Below are positions 51,429 to 60,223 of a stretch of 64,000 nt of DNA, piece after piece. This DNA is from Bradyrhizobium sp. LHD-71 (GTDB lineage Bacteria; Pseudomonadota; Alphaproteobacteria; Rhizobiales; Xanthobacteraceae). The stretch spans positions 280,690-344,689 of the forward strand of contig NZ_JAVIFX010000005.1 in the NCBI RefSeq assembly GCF_031157255.1, read 5' to 3'. A model generated the notes under the pieces. That model worked only from the letters and a program-made list of their open reading frames with translations. It was not told where the DNA came from and searched no databases. The position numbers and the translations under genes are program-made. Position 1 is the first letter of the stretch. Each line of letters begins with the position of its first letter.

Positions 51429-53297
51429 ATGAAGCCTATGATCCGGCCAGGCCGCCTCGACCGTTCGGTCGACCCGACAACAGACCACGTGCTCGGCCGC
51501 GCCGATGCCGAGATCAGGCTTGTCGAATACGGCAGCTACGCGTGCTCGCACTGCAGGGCTGCCAACGAACGCATCGCACAAGCTCGCGATCAACTTGGCG
51601 ACCGCGTTTGCTATGCCTTCCGCCACAGGCCGCTTTCTGACAACAGCCTTGCGTATCGGGCCGCCGAACTCGTCGAACTTGCGCAGACGCCAGAGGCGTT
51701 CTGGTCGGCGCACATCAAGCTGATGACGCGGTCGACGGAGCTCACGGAGGGTGATCTCATCGCGGTGGCGAACGACCTCGGCGTGGACGCCGACTTCGCG
51801 CGCGCCGACAGCGATGCTTTGAGGCGCGCAAGAGCGAAGGTCGAGGCGGATATCGCGAGCTCTCGCGCAAGCGGGGTGAGGTTTACGCCGACCTTCTACA
51901 TTAACCGCCGGCGCTACGACGGGCCTTGGGACGAGAGCTCTTTCGTCGACGCGATGCTCGGCACGCTTGGCCACCGCGTCCGTACAGCGGCGCTGGACTT
52001 CGCGCGTTGGGGTCCGTCCGCTGGCATCTTGTTGGTCCTCGCGACTTTGCTGGCGATCGTCTTGACGAACTCTCCGATCGGTCCGGCGTTCGAAGCGTTT
52101 TGGCACCGAGAGCTTGGCGTGACCGTCGGTGACGCTCACTTCCGGATGTCTATCCTTCATTGGGTGAACGACGCCCTTCTCACGAGCTTCTTCCTCGTCG
52201 TGGGATTGGAAGTGAAGCGCGAGATGACAGTCGGCCACCTGGCAAGTCGGCGGGCCGCTGCGCTTCCGATCGCGGCCGCGATAGGCGGCATGGTCGTGCC
52301 GGCGCTTCTGTATGTACTGGTCATCCCTAGCGGGCCCTGGTCATACGGATGGGGTGTTCCGATGGCGACGGACACCGCGTTCGCGATTGCGTTGATTGTC
52401 CTGATGGGCGCACGCGTCCCCGTCGAGCTGCGCATCTTCCTTACCGCGGCAGCTATCGTCGACGACATCGGTGCGATTATCGTCGTCGCCGTGTTCTACT
52501 CAGGAGACATCCATCTGGGCTACCTGGCAGCGGCAGCCGCAGTGGTCGTCGCGCTGGTGCTGCTGAGCCGATCCAAAATCTACATGCTCTCGCCTTACAT
52601 CGTGTTGGGCCTCACGTTGTGGGTACTTGTTCACGCGAGCGGCCTCCATGCGACGCTGGCCGCCGTGGTACTGGCGATGTTCATCCCGACGCGCCCGCCG
52701 GCCGACCTGGCGACTCTGATGATGCAGGCCAGCACTATCATTGCCTCCGAGGCCCGGCACGAGGGCGAGGTTCTCAGACACGGCCCATCCACCCCGGCGC
52801 TGCAAGCGCTCGATGCGATACACGACAGACTTGAATCGCCAGCCGACCGGCTGCTGCGCCACGCCGGCGCTCGCTCGAGCTACGCGGTCCTTCCAATCTT
52901 CGCATTGGCGAATGCCGGCGTCGTGATCAATCTGGACGTCTTCGCCGGGCATAGCTGGCTCATGGCCGCGATCATCGCCGGTCTTGCGATAGGCAAGCCG
53001 TTCGGCTTCTTTCTCGCGACAGCCGCGGTCGTACGTGCAGGCATCGCCGTCAAGCCGGAGGAGTATACCTGGCGCCAATTGGTTGGGGCGGGAGCCCTCG
53101 CAGGTATCGGCTTCACGATGTCGCTGTTCATCGCCGGGCAGACATTTCCAGATGCTACCGACTTCTCGGCCGCCAAGATCGCCGTGTTCGCCGCGTCGAT
53201 TCTTTCCGCCGTCGTTGGGACTGTCCTGCTCTGGGGAGCTTCGCCTCAGGAGCTCGTCGAAGAGGCGCCCGACAATGCGAGCATGCAAGCATCATAG
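51429..53297 (+). CDS. nhaA: Na+/H+ antiporter NhaA with N-terminal DsbA-like thioredoxin domain
   Basis: A 622-residue fusion. Residues ~20-195 form a DsbA/thioredoxin-like domain (ADAEIRLVEYGSYACSHCRAANERIA, redox motif C39-S-H-C42; GVRFTPTFYINRRRYDG contains the cis-Pro). Residues ~205-610 are a full NhaA: TFLL-type LTNSPIGPAF, LVVGLEVKREMTVGHL, MATDTAFAIALIVL, AIVDDIGAIIVVAV with the two catalytic-type Asp residues, and LVGAGALAGIGFTMSLFIAGQTF. NhaA exchanges sodium for protons. Fusions with a DsbA-like domain exist in alphaproteobacteria and actinobacteria; the domain's task is unknown. The start region lacks a strong ribosome site. Confidence 0.92.
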   Translation: MKPMIRPGRLDRSVDPTTDHVLGRADAEIRLVEYGSYACSHCRAANERIAQARDQLGDRVCYAFRHRPLSDNSLAYRAAELVELAQTPEAFWSAHIKLMTRSTELTEGDLIAVANDLGVDADFARADSDALRRARAKVEADIASSRASGVRFTPTFYINRRRYDGPWDESSFVDAMLGTLGHRVRTAALDFARWGPSAGILLVLATLLAIVLTNSPIGPAFEAFWHRELGVTVGDAHFRMSILHWVNDALLTSFFLVVGLEVKREMTVGHLASRRAAALPIAAAIGGMVVPALLYVLVIPSGPWSYGWGVPMATDTAFAIALIVLMGARVPVELRIFLTAAAIVDDIGAIIVVAVFYSGDIHLGYLAAAAAVVVALVLLSRSKIYMLSPYIVLGLTLWVLVHASGLHATLAAVVLAMFIPTRPPADLATLMMQASTIIASEARHEGEVLRHGPSTPALQALDAIHDRLESPADRLLRHAGARSSYAVLPIFALANAGVVINLDVFAGHSWLMAAIIAGLAIGKPFGFFLATAAVVRAGIAVKPEEYTWRQLVGAGALAGIGFTMSLFIAGQTFPDATDFSAAKIAVFAASILSAVVGTVLLWGASPQELVEEAPDNASMQAS

Positions 53298-53339
53298 CCA
53301 GCCGACGTCGAAGCGGAATCGTGAACAGGAGAACTTTTG

Positions 53340-53744
53340 ATGATTCTACCTACCGGTACGACAGTAGCAGTCGCTGACGGGGAGATCGTACGGCTGTTCC
53401 ATAACACGGGCGTCAAACCTGGTGTGCATCTAGTCGAGATCACTGAGGCCAATCCTGCGCCCGCACATTCAGGGTCGGGTGTGCGCCATCACACAGGCTC
53501 GGCCAACCCAGACAGCAAGCGGCTGGCCGAGGACGATTTCGCCGCGGCGACGGCCGCGTTCTTGAACAAGCTCAGCCTCGACGGGACAATAGAACACCTG
53601 GTCGTTGTCTCTGACCCCAGGACTTTGGGGGAGATGCGCAAGCATTTCCACCGGGACTTGAAATCCAAGATCATAGGCGAGCTCGCGAAGGACTTCAGCC
53701 GGCGCTCGCTTCAGGACATCGCCTCATTGATCGCGGACGCCTGA
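53340..53744 (+). CDS. host attachment protein family (PF10116)
   Basis: A 134-residue soluble protein of the family annotated as required for attachment to host cells (PF10116). Typical features: TTVAVADGEIVRLFHNTG, the central SGVRHHTGSANPDSKRLAEDDFAAATAAFL, and VVVSDPRTLGEMRKHFHRDLKSKIIGELAKDFSRRSLQDIASLI. An AGGAG lies ~10 nt before ATG 53340. The family resembles eRF1-like/Host factor folds; function unproven. It is the third gene after the histidine kinase and DsbA-NhaA genes. Confidence 0.88.
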   Translation: MILPTGTTVAVADGEIVRLFHNTGVKPGVHLVEITEANPAPAHSGSGVRHHTGSANPDSKRLAEDDFAAATAAFLNKLSLDGTIEHLVVVSDPRTLGEMRKHFHRDLKSKIIGELAKDFSRRSLQDIASLIADA

Positions 53745-53812
53745 CACGCCTCTGCAAACGGCTGCCGGCGGAGACCGCAAAGGACATAACTTGCATGAAC
53801 TCGGAGTTACCG

Positions 53813-53896
53813 ATGAAAACGACTGTACTTGATCAACCTGAACCAGAATGTCCCGCGGTTCCTGATGAGCGCGGGCCCAGGAAAGACCGGACATGA
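53813..53896 (+). CDS. 27-residue leader-like ORF overlapping the peroxiredoxin-like gene
   Basis: MKTTVLDQPEPECPAVPDER begins 7 nt after a GGAG ribosome site, and the stop codon overlaps the start of the next gene (ATGA). It is a possible translational-coupling leader, or the relic of a shortened gene. No family known. Confidence 0.4.
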   Translation: MKTTVLDQPEPECPAVPDERGPRKDRT

Positions 53897-54549
53897 AGAA
53901 GCGCGAGAACACGCCTTCGGCGGGTTCGACGAAGCTAAATAGCCGCGATGCTAGGGACGCGATACGAAGCGCGACCGAATATCTGATAGCGACGAGACAG
54001 GCCGAGCGCACGCTTATGGCGGGCAACCATGCGCCGTCTTTTCGATTGCGGGACCAGAACTGCGTCGAGGTCGTATCGGACACATTGCTTAGACGTGGTG
54101 CGCTGCTCGTTACGTTCTACACCGGCATGTGGTGCCAGGCTTGCAGCCGCGATTTGCAGGCATTCGAGTCCCACCGCGACAAGGTCGAGGCGCTTGGTGC
54201 GTCGCTCGTGAGCATCTCGCAGCAGACGGTCGAGGAGAACGCAAAAGCGCACACACAATTGAAGCTGGGTTTTCCGATACTCTGCGACCGAGGCGGCCGA
54301 ATCGCGCAGCAGTACGGAGTGCGCTGGAGTATTCCGGAGCTCCTCCGCGAGATCCACCGGAAAAGCGGCATCAACCTTCCGGCGCTCAACGGCGATGAGA
54401 GTTGGACGCTACCGATCCCTTCTCGCTTTATCGTCGATAAGGCGGGGCTCATCGCTTATTCGGAGATCAACCCTGGGCAATCCGGCAGCTCGCCGCCGCG
54501 AGACGTCTTGCCTGTGCTGGAACACCTGCGCCAGTTGCGCGCCGCTTGA
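53893..54549 (+). CDS. peroxiredoxin-like AhpC/TSA family protein (paralogue 3)
   Basis: A 218-residue thioredoxin-fold protein. AGNHAPSFRLRDQNCVEVVSDTLLRRGALLVTFYTGMWCQACSRDLQAFES gives the active site WCQAC. It continues EALGASLVSISQQTVEENAKAHTQLKLGFPILCDRGGRIAQQYGVRWSIPELLREI and ends SWTLPIPSRFIVDKAGLIAYSEINPG. It is closest to paralogue 2 at 29577. The start is coupled to the small ORF upstream. Thiol peroxidase activity is presumed. Confidence 0.85.
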   Translation: MKKRENTPSAGSTKLNSRDARDAIRSATEYLIATRQAERTLMAGNHAPSFRLRDQNCVEVVSDTLLRRGALLVTFYTGMWCQACSRDLQAFESHRDKVEALGASLVSISQQTVEENAKAHTQLKLGFPILCDRGGRIAQQYGVRWSIPELLREIHRKSGINLPALNGDESWTLPIPSRFIVDKAGLIAYSEINPGQSGSSPPRDVLPVLEHLRQLRAA

Positions 54550-54620
54550 AACCGCAAACAACAAATAGCTGGGGGCAATGATCTGCCTTGAGCTTCCGAC
54601 GTGCAAAAGGACCACCCATA

Positions 54621-55898
54621 ATGAGCGCTCCCGTCGACCGGTTTCCATACGCTGTCTTCGTCGCCGCCGGGCTCCGTACACCCTTCGGACGAGGAGGGGG
54701 AGCACTCGCCAGCTATGATGCGATCAGACTGTCGGTTCCTGTCGCCCAAGCGATGGCTGCTCGCGCCGAACCGGACCTTGTCGTGTGGGGGAGCGTGATT
54801 CCCAGCCTTGGCTGGAGCAATATCGCGCGGGAAATGTGGCTCGATGCCAAGCTCAATCCTAACGTCCCGGCATTCTCCGTCGTGCTTGCCTGTTCGACTA
54901 GCATGACCGCCGCGTTTGCGGCCGCCGGCATGCTTGGCGGCGGAATTGATCTGACCATGGTCGGAGGCGCGGAGGTGATGAGCCGTCCGCCGATCGGCTT
55001 GACCGCCGAGGCATCAAAGCGGCTGAGCGACCTGTTCGTACGCGATCCGGCTGCTGCCCGTGCTGCCCTCAAGGCACTCGAGCCGAAAGACTATCTCCTT
55101 CCGATCAAGGGATGGGCAAACCGGATTACCGGCCGCACGATGGGGGACCATATGCAAGAAACTGCGAAGGAATGGGGTATCACCCGCGAGGCGCAGGACG
55201 CGTGGGCGCTGAAGAGTCACCATCGCGCCATTGCCGGATGGAATGACGGATTCTTCGACGATCTGGTCATTAAGCTGCCCGAACTCGAACGTGACTCAAA
55301 TCCGCGCGCCGATACGTCGGCGGAGAAGCTCGCCGCGCTCAAGCCCGCGTTCGACAAAACGAGCGGGCAGGGGACGCTTACGGCGGGGAATTCGTCACCT
55401 ATCACCGACGGTGCGGCCGGCTGCTGGATTGCCAATGAGGTCGGCCTCGCCCGGCTGCCGGCGAACACGCCCTATCTGCGCCTGGTCGATTACGAGATTG
55501 CCGCGGTCGACCACCATGTCGAGGGGCTGCTGATGGCGCCATCCTATGCGATTCCTCGCCTGCTCGCCCGGCACGGCCTACGCTTCGATGACATAGATCT
55601 CTGGGAACTCCACGAAGCCTTTGCCGCTCAGGTGCTGGCGAACGTTGCCGCCATCGAACGAGACGATTGGATCCGCTCCAAGACTGGAGTTGATGCAGAT
55701 TTCGGGACCTTCCCGTGGGACCGGGTCAATCCCAACGGTGGCTCGGTCGCGATTGGCCACCCATTCGCCGCAACGGGCGCGAGAGACCTGAGTCAGACAG
55801 TAAAGGAGCTCTGGTCGCAGCCCGAAGGATCACTTGCGATCGTTAGTGTCTGCGCCGATGGCGGGCAGGGGACCGTTGTCCTGCTGGAGAGGGTTTGA
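54621..55898 (+). CDS. thiolase family protein (acetyl-CoA acyltransferase)
   Basis: A 425-residue thiolase. The catalytic Cys is in SVVLACSTSMTAAF (about residue 92). The His motif is WELHEAFAAQVLANVAAIE, GHPFAATGAR follows, and the final catalytic Cys region is VSVCADGGQG. Start at 54621. It cleaves or condenses acyl-CoA; whether it is catabolic (fatty acid or aromatic side chain) or biosynthetic is not evident. It follows the peroxiredoxin-like gene by 71 nt and may share its transcript. Confidence 0.88.
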   Translation: MSAPVDRFPYAVFVAAGLRTPFGRGGGALASYDAIRLSVPVAQAMAARAEPDLVVWGSVIPSLGWSNIAREMWLDAKLNPNVPAFSVVLACSTSMTAAFAAAGMLGGGIDLTMVGGAEVMSRPPIGLTAEASKRLSDLFVRDPAAARAALKALEPKDYLLPIKGWANRITGRTMGDHMQETAKEWGITREAQDAWALKSHHRAIAGWNDGFFDDLVIKLPELERDSNPRADTSAEKLAALKPAFDKTSGQGTLTAGNSSPITDGAAGCWIANEVGLARLPANTPYLRLVDYEIAAVDHHVEGLLMAPSYAIPRLLARHGLRFDDIDLWELHEAFAAQVLANVAAIERDDWIRSKTGVDADFGTFPWDRVNPNGGSVAIGHPFAATGARDLSQTVKELWSQPEGSLAIVSVCADGGQGTVVLLERV

Positions 55899-56126
55899 CG
55901 GCCGGGGATCGGAAACCGACGAGGCGTCGCGATCAACGGCATTCTTTGATCGCGCGAGGGCCACTAACGGCTGCCGCGACGTCGACATGTCGAGGCAGCC
56001 GCGAGCGACGGCGTCCGTTCGATTACCAAGCAAAACATATTGCCGCGACTCGTCGGCTCCGTGAACCACGGCGATCGACAAATGGTCCAGATATTCACCC
56101 GAGCCTACACAACGGAGAAGATGGAT

Positions 56127-56585
56127 ATGACCAATATCAGCACAACGAATGGCAAGGAGGCAGCCTATCATGGTGTGCCGGCTGAAGACCTTTACGGGTA
56201 CGCACAGGCGATCAAGATCGGAAACACGATCCATGTGGCCGGTCAGCTCAGCCACGACGACAAGGGAACCATGGTGGCCCCCGCGACGCTCGATGTATTC
56301 GGCAAGCCGGTTGAATTTTCGATGATGGAAGAGCAGATGCGGGTGACTTATGCCAACGCGGCGAAAATCTTGGGGAAGTTTGGGGCCACCCTCGACCACG
56401 TTGTGGAAGAGACCCTCTATGTCCTTGATGTTGATGAGGCGTTTGCGGTCGCGGGCAAGGTGCGCAAAGAAGCCTACGCCACCGCGAGGCCTCAGTGCGC
56501 CAGCAATCTGATCGGCGTATCGAGGCTAGCGTTTCCAGAGCAGCTTATCGAAATCGTCTTCAAGGCAATACTACCTCCAGACTAG
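56127..56585 (+). CDS. RidA/YjgF family protein (enamine/imine deaminase-like)
   Basis: A 152-residue protein with the Rid fold: AYHGVPAEDLYGYAQAIKIGNTIHVAGQLSHDDKG, YANAAKILGKFGATLDHVVEETLYVLDVDEAF and ARPQCASNLIGVSRLAFPEQLIEIVFKAI. The substrate Arg of RidA (R105-type) appears as ARPQCASNLIGVSRLA, so activity on enamines is plausible but not certain. The ATG at 56127 fits a GGAGAAG site at the right distance; 56121 is the alternative. Downstream of the thiolase, possibly the same operon. Confidence 0.85.
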   Translation: MTNISTTNGKEAAYHGVPAEDLYGYAQAIKIGNTIHVAGQLSHDDKGTMVAPATLDVFGKPVEFSMMEEQMRVTYANAAKILGKFGATLDHVVEETLYVLDVDEAFAVAGKVRKEAYATARPQCASNLIGVSRLAFPEQLIEIVFKAILPPD

Positions 56586-57011
56586 ACTTGCGGGTGCCGT
56601 ATAAATGGGCGCTACTGGCAGCCTCAGTCACCTTCAGTTGCTTGGCTTGCACCTCCAAGCACATTGAGCCGCGAAAACTCCGTCTCGCTCATCGACACCA
56701 CCACGATCGCCGTTTCCCGCAACTGCATTCCAACCGCGGAGCGCCATCTCAAATTTGCGGAGGGGTGTCATCTCTATATTGCGGCTGCACAAGCTGTTCG
56801 CATAACTAACATTATGGAACATAAACCATTGATTCAATTATAGTTTTATCGATTGCAGTTTGCAAGCTGACTCTGCTTCTATCCTCGAATCATGGATGCC
56901 GGCGCCTTGATTTTCGCAGCGCCGGTTGCTCGTGGCGAGTGTGCTTGAAGTAGTGCGTTAGCGGCGCCGTGCGACCGCCCAGTGACGAACGGCGCGCCGC
57001 CCTTTTGCGCT
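56586..57011. other. AT-richer gene-free stretch
   Basis: No gene is supported. The part at 56800-56880 is clearly lower in GC than its surroundings (CATAACTAACATTATGGAAC and following ATTCAATTATAG) and could be a promoter or an insertion scar. A plus-strand frame (VPYKWALLAASVTFSCLACTSKH) resembles a lipoprotein signal but lacks a good start. Confidence 0.35.
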
Positions 57012-57425
57012 CTAAGGAAATGTTATGCCGAATGCGGCCGGATCGGGCTTCTCGCCCTTTCGGGGAACCAACAAGCGCTCCAGCCCACCCGGCACGTAGG
57101 TGGCCAGCAGGGTCGCCTGGTCGCCGACCACCTTGATCGTATGCGGCACACCACGTGGAAGAGCCGCGTGCGCACCGGGCCCCACCTCGACGCTTGTATC
57201 GCCGACCGTCGCGATTAGCTTCCCCTGTACAACGTAGACTAACTCGTCCTCGCGGGAGTGGGTGTGCATCGGTGGCTCCTCCCCGGCTCGCACTGTCCAC
57301 AGGACGGCGCCATAGTCGCCTCCAGACTGGCTGCTTTCCACTTTGATCTCGATGCTCGACCCGCCGCTCGCGGTCATTGTCTCGCCGCCCTGCGGCGGTG
57401 TCAGAACTGGTTTTTTGACTGCCAT
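57012..57425 (-). CDS. cytoplasmic cupin (quercetinase-like) protein
   Basis: A 137-residue single cupin. Metal-site motif 1 is EEPPMHTHSREDELVYVVQGKL, motif 2 is LPRGVPHTIKVVGDQATLL. The start at 57425 has GGAG 8 nt upstream; longer in-frame reading has no family match. Shared element copy C lies 97 nt upstream. Function unknown; the motif spacing resembles quercetin 2,3-dioxygenase/pirin-like cupins of aromatic metabolism. Confidence 0.82.
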   Translation of the reverse strand: MAVKKPVLTPPQGGETMTASGGSSIEIKVESSQSGGDYGAVLWTVRAGEEPPMHTHSREDELVYVVQGKLIATVGDTSVEVGPGAHAALPRGVPHTIKVVGDQATLLATYVPGGLERLLVPRKGEKPDPAAFGITFP

Positions 57426-57522
57426 TTGTGGGCTCCTGATTATGCACCCTTGCTTGGGTGTCGCAGCAGCGACGAACGGTTGTCGCTCACACCCATCAGC
57501 ATGGAATTGCGCGCGGCAATTG

Positions 57523-57569
57523 AGAAATGACCTCACGCCATGAAATTAATAGCCATGCGTTATAATGGT
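57523..57569 (-). promoter_or_regulatory. shared upstream element, copy C (cupin gene)
   Basis: Toward the gene: CATTATAACG-CAT-GGCTATT, AATTTCATGGCG, AGGTCATTTCTC, ending 97 nt before ATG 57425. Confidence 0.6.
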
Positions 57570-57708
57570 CCTACGCGATCGATATTAAACACTTGGACCG
57601 TCGAGACGGACTGATGGTGCGCGTCGGCCACGACCCTAGGATCATTCGCACGCCACTCGATCTCTTCCGCCACGTCAACGGCGCATGACTGCGGCGATCT
57701 TTCTGAAG

Positions 57709-57745
57709 CATCGCTAGTGTCATTACCTCCGCGATTGTGTCACTT
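57709..57745 (-). pseudogene. third scrap of M50/CBS gene 3' end
   Basis: CATCGCTAGTGTCATTACCT and the following TCCGCGATTGTGTCACTT align with 48172-48208 (four or five differences over 37 bases). Too short and altered to be functional. Confidence 0.6.
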
Positions 57746-57825
57746 CGACGATTGCAGGGCCCGTCACACCCTCCCCGACCGGCTCGGCGACATTCCGGAT
57801 GCGATCGCCGCGACGGCGGTCCAGC

Positions 57826-57888
57826 GGGAGGAGCGCGGCCCGCAGTGGCGCGGATCTACGTCACCGAGGCGGCGATCGACACCGTGAG
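57826..57888 (+). pseudogene. remnant of a DUF3991/Toprim gene with internal deletion
   Basis: GGGAGGAGCGCGGCCCGCAG then TGGCGCGGA aligns with 62386-62414 of the intact gene. Directly after, CTACGTCACCGAGGCGGCG aligns with 62474-62492. The intervening ~56 bases are missing, exactly between two short repeats (GCGCGGA and TCGCGGA). Confidence 0.65.
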
Positions 57889-58270
57889 TTGAAGGCGCTC
57901 CTCGCACGGCTCGAAAAGTGAGCCATTGGCCAAAGCGGATTGACGGCGCCGGTCCACGACAACAACCTCGTTTACGTTCAAGTACTTCCGGATTCACAAA
58001 TACTGGGTCCTAGTACTTTCAGACGTACAAAACTGCTCCACCTTCTGGTGCTTGGGCATCTCGATAATCGCGGCGTGAAAGTTATCGTAGGCCGTGATCA
58101 TCTTCTCGTCCGTCTCGGTTTTTAGAAAGAAAGCAGGCGAAAATCGATCGACTATAGAAAAGTCTCGCGTTGACACGTGACGAATCGCAAACACTTACCG
58201 GTGTTCAATCCCCGAATGCAGGCCGCAACTACGACGTGGCGATCGCGCCTTCTATCAGAACGCCGCTCGG

Positions 58271-58552
58271 CTACCCGACGACAACGCCGCGCCAGAAAGC
58301 CACATGATCCTTGATGTTCGCCGCCGCCGTCGACGGCTCCGGATAGTACCATGCGGCGTCCTCATTCGTCATTCCGTCCACCACCAACGAGTAATACCGC
58401 GCCGTGCCTTTCCACGGGCAGCGGCTCGTCGTCGAACTTGCCTGCAGGTATTCCTTGCGGACGCTTTCGCGCGGGAAGTAGTGATTTCCCTCAACGACGA
58501 CCGTCTTATCGGACTCTGCGATCGTCACGCCGTTCCACGTCGCTGTCGTCAT
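58271..58552 (-). CDS. DUF427 domain protein
   Basis: A 93-residue beta-tent protein: ATWNGVTIAESDKTVVVEGNHYFPRESV, then SRCPWKGTARYYSLVVDGMTNEDAAWYYPEPSTAAANIKDHVAF. This is the DUF427 pattern; NHYFP and CPWKG are invariant. Function unknown; a nucleotide- or thiol-related role is speculative. An open frame ending just before the start (58553-58642) may be a coupled remnant. Confidence 0.88.
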   Translation of the reverse strand: MTTATWNGVTIAESDKTVVVEGNHYFPRESVRKEYLQASSTTSRCPWKGTARYYSLVVDGMTNEDAAWYYPEPSTAAANIKDHVAFWRGVVVG

Positions 58553-58865
58553 TCAATGCTTCTCGCGGTACTTTTGCTGGATGACGCCAACGTTATCGTC
58601 GACCTTAGCCTCCGTGAAATAACAAACGGGAATGGATTGCATAGCGGTAGCAATCGCGCGGTCACACCACGCTGTGCAAACGCCAGGACCTTTGGGATCG
58701 CCGCCTATGTTGAGTACAGCGTCTTATTCACGGCGAACCGCCCTCAGCTCCCCGGATTCCCGAAACCGTTCTCCTCGTCCGGATTCAGGAGGCGGTGGGC
58801 ATCTTCTGAACGTCTCTTGTGCAATTCCCGAAACCGCGACAGCGGATTTAGGAGTTCCGCGACCT
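58553..58865. other. gene-free stretch
   Basis: A minus-strand frame ending at 58553 reads MQSIPVCYFTEAKVDDNVGVIQQKYREKH and stops just before DUF427. It may be a decayed or very small gene. No other support. Confidence 0.3.
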
Positions 58866-59321
58866 TCAACCTCGTGACGGTGGAGGGCGCTTCATCATCA
58901 AAAGCTCCGTCACATCATGCCGATCATCTGCCGATGAGATCGCAACTGTTAGAAATTTTCCGTCGGGGTATGTTTTGGCTTCGTCGTAGAAGCTGACCAA
59001 CTGTGAGCGCCAGACATAACGCCGCTCCTCAAACTTCTCTCGTTCTGCTCTCCCCAAGACCACCACGGCCGAAAACCGCCTGTATTCCGGCAGAAAAGTG
59101 CAGAACGCCTTTGTTTTCTTGTAGCGCAGGGACCAGCCGCGTTTCTGGCCGCCATAGAGCCATTCCGGCATGAAAACGCCGGGGTAGAATTTCTCGATCC
59201 AGTTCTGCAGCCCGACCCAATGCTTGAATGCAGCCGATCCGATCCACTCACGGACGGCGCCGTCATCGGGCGGCGCCGACTTATCGGTGATCCTTGCGCC
59301 AATCTGGGGAGACTGTTCCAT
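58866..59321 (-). CDS. DUF3788 family protein
   Basis: A 151-residue protein: VREWIGSAAFKHWVGLQNWIEKFYPGVFMPEWLYGGQKRGWSLRYKKTKAFCTFLPEYRRFSAVVVLGRAEREKFEE. The pattern GGxKRGWSLRYKKxKAFCTFxP is diagnostic for DUF3788. ATG 59321 follows AAAGGA by 9 nt. Proteins of this family are typical single-domain stress/defence-island accessories of unknown function. Confidence 0.88.
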   Translation of the reverse strand: MEQSPQIGARITDKSAPPDDGAVREWIGSAAFKHWVGLQNWIEKFYPGVFMPEWLYGGQKRGWSLRYKKTKAFCTFLPEYRRFSAVVVLGRAEREKFEERRYVWRSQLVSFYDEAKTYPDGKFLTVAISSADDRHDVTELLMMKRPPPSRG

Positions 59322-60223
59322 GCCGCTTTCCTTTACGCCGCAGACCATCGACTTTCGCTTCGGCCTCAGCGCGGCATTGAGGCGTAGGCAAATTGGCCGT
59401 CAAAGCAGAAAGCCAAGTCGCGGATTCTCGGACACGGAATCTGGACTCCCGGCCGCCTCTTGGGAGAGGCGCATCTCTCGTCGTCGCCGAACGACCGGTC
59501 GCCATGTGCTCGTCGCGGCGTACGAAGTCGAGTGGGTGGGTGTCGTTTGAGCCGGCCGAGAACATGAACACATTGTTGCCGATGGGCTGCGCGGTGGTTC
59601 GCGAGCGCGTCGAAGTTCGCCCGCTTCGGATCGAAGAAGACCGCGGGATGTTACTCGACGGGCTCCGGCTTCATCTTGAAGCACCGGCCGGGGTTCCGAC
59701 GCCCGGTGGCGAATCGAGCTGCGGCGGTAGAGCCCATGTCACGTGGCTAGGGGATCACGCAAGGTTAACGAAGATCTACTTAGCTATCAGCTATCGACTA
59801 TCTTATGATCGAGTTAGCAACGTGAGATGACGGCGTCGACACCATGCCGCTGCCAGCACATGACGGCAACGTTCTGCTGGCAGGCCGGACGCCGACGCGG
59901 CCGTACAAGCTATCGGCCATGTCGTAGTCGATGGTGCTGATGCGATCGGAGCCGATAGCTGTAGATCAACTGAAACGTCGGTTCGAGCGTGACGCCATAG
60001 CTCAATGGGATCGGGTCACCGCCTTCGAGGGACGCGGTGACGCCCTCACCCTCGTCTTGACTGCGATGTAATTACCCTCCGACACGCCGCTGCCGGTATA
60101 GCGCGTGCCCATCACCGGCCGCCCGCCGCAGAGAACGCGCAGGAATGGAAACGATAACAGTCAAATATTTCACAGCGAAATGCTGCTTGCGTAGCGTCGG
60201 GGACAAGGCGCCTGGAGTTTCGG
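59322..60223. other. 900-bp region of decayed genes
   Basis: Contains an autotransporter-type remnant (59855-60110, -). A minus-strand stretch at 59480-59660 reads FFDPKRANFDALANHRA and, after a frameshift, IGNNVFMFSAGSNDTHPLDF; I do not recognise it. No intact gene. Confidence 0.4.
59855..60110 (-). pseudogene. autotransporter beta-domain remnant
   Basis: On the minus strand the frames read GSGVSEGNYIA, EGGDPIPLSYGVTLEPTFQLIYSYRL, and STIDYDMADSLYGRVGVR, separated by frameshifts. These match the final strands of an outer-membrane autotransporter barrel (typical wording: EGGYPF.L.YGL.LEPQ.QLIYQ, D..DSLYGR.G.RL). Broken and headless. Confidence 0.5.

Larger units (their letters stand above)
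57426..58270. other. 845-bp region of regulatory and remnant DNA
   Basis: Contains shared element copy C (57523-57569), a scrap of an M50/CBS gene (57709-57745) and a scrap of a DUF3991/Toprim gene (57826-57888). A 66-codon minus-strand frame at 57994-58194 may be real but has no ribosome site or known family. Otherwise nothing recognised. Confidence 0.5.

Noticed and set aside
56634..56837. 67-codon minus-strand frame in an AT-rich region
   Set aside because: No ribosome site and no similarity; overlaps probable promoter DNA.
57994..58194. 66-codon minus-strand frame ending VEQFCTSESTRTQYL
   Set aside because: Composition looks protein-like, but the start is non-ATG without a ribosome site and no family is recognised; left as part of a remnant region.
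59771..59815. Cluster of GCTATC/CTATCG words resembling the shared upstream element
   Set aside because: The spacing and the CATGGC block do not match and no gene start lies at the expected distance.
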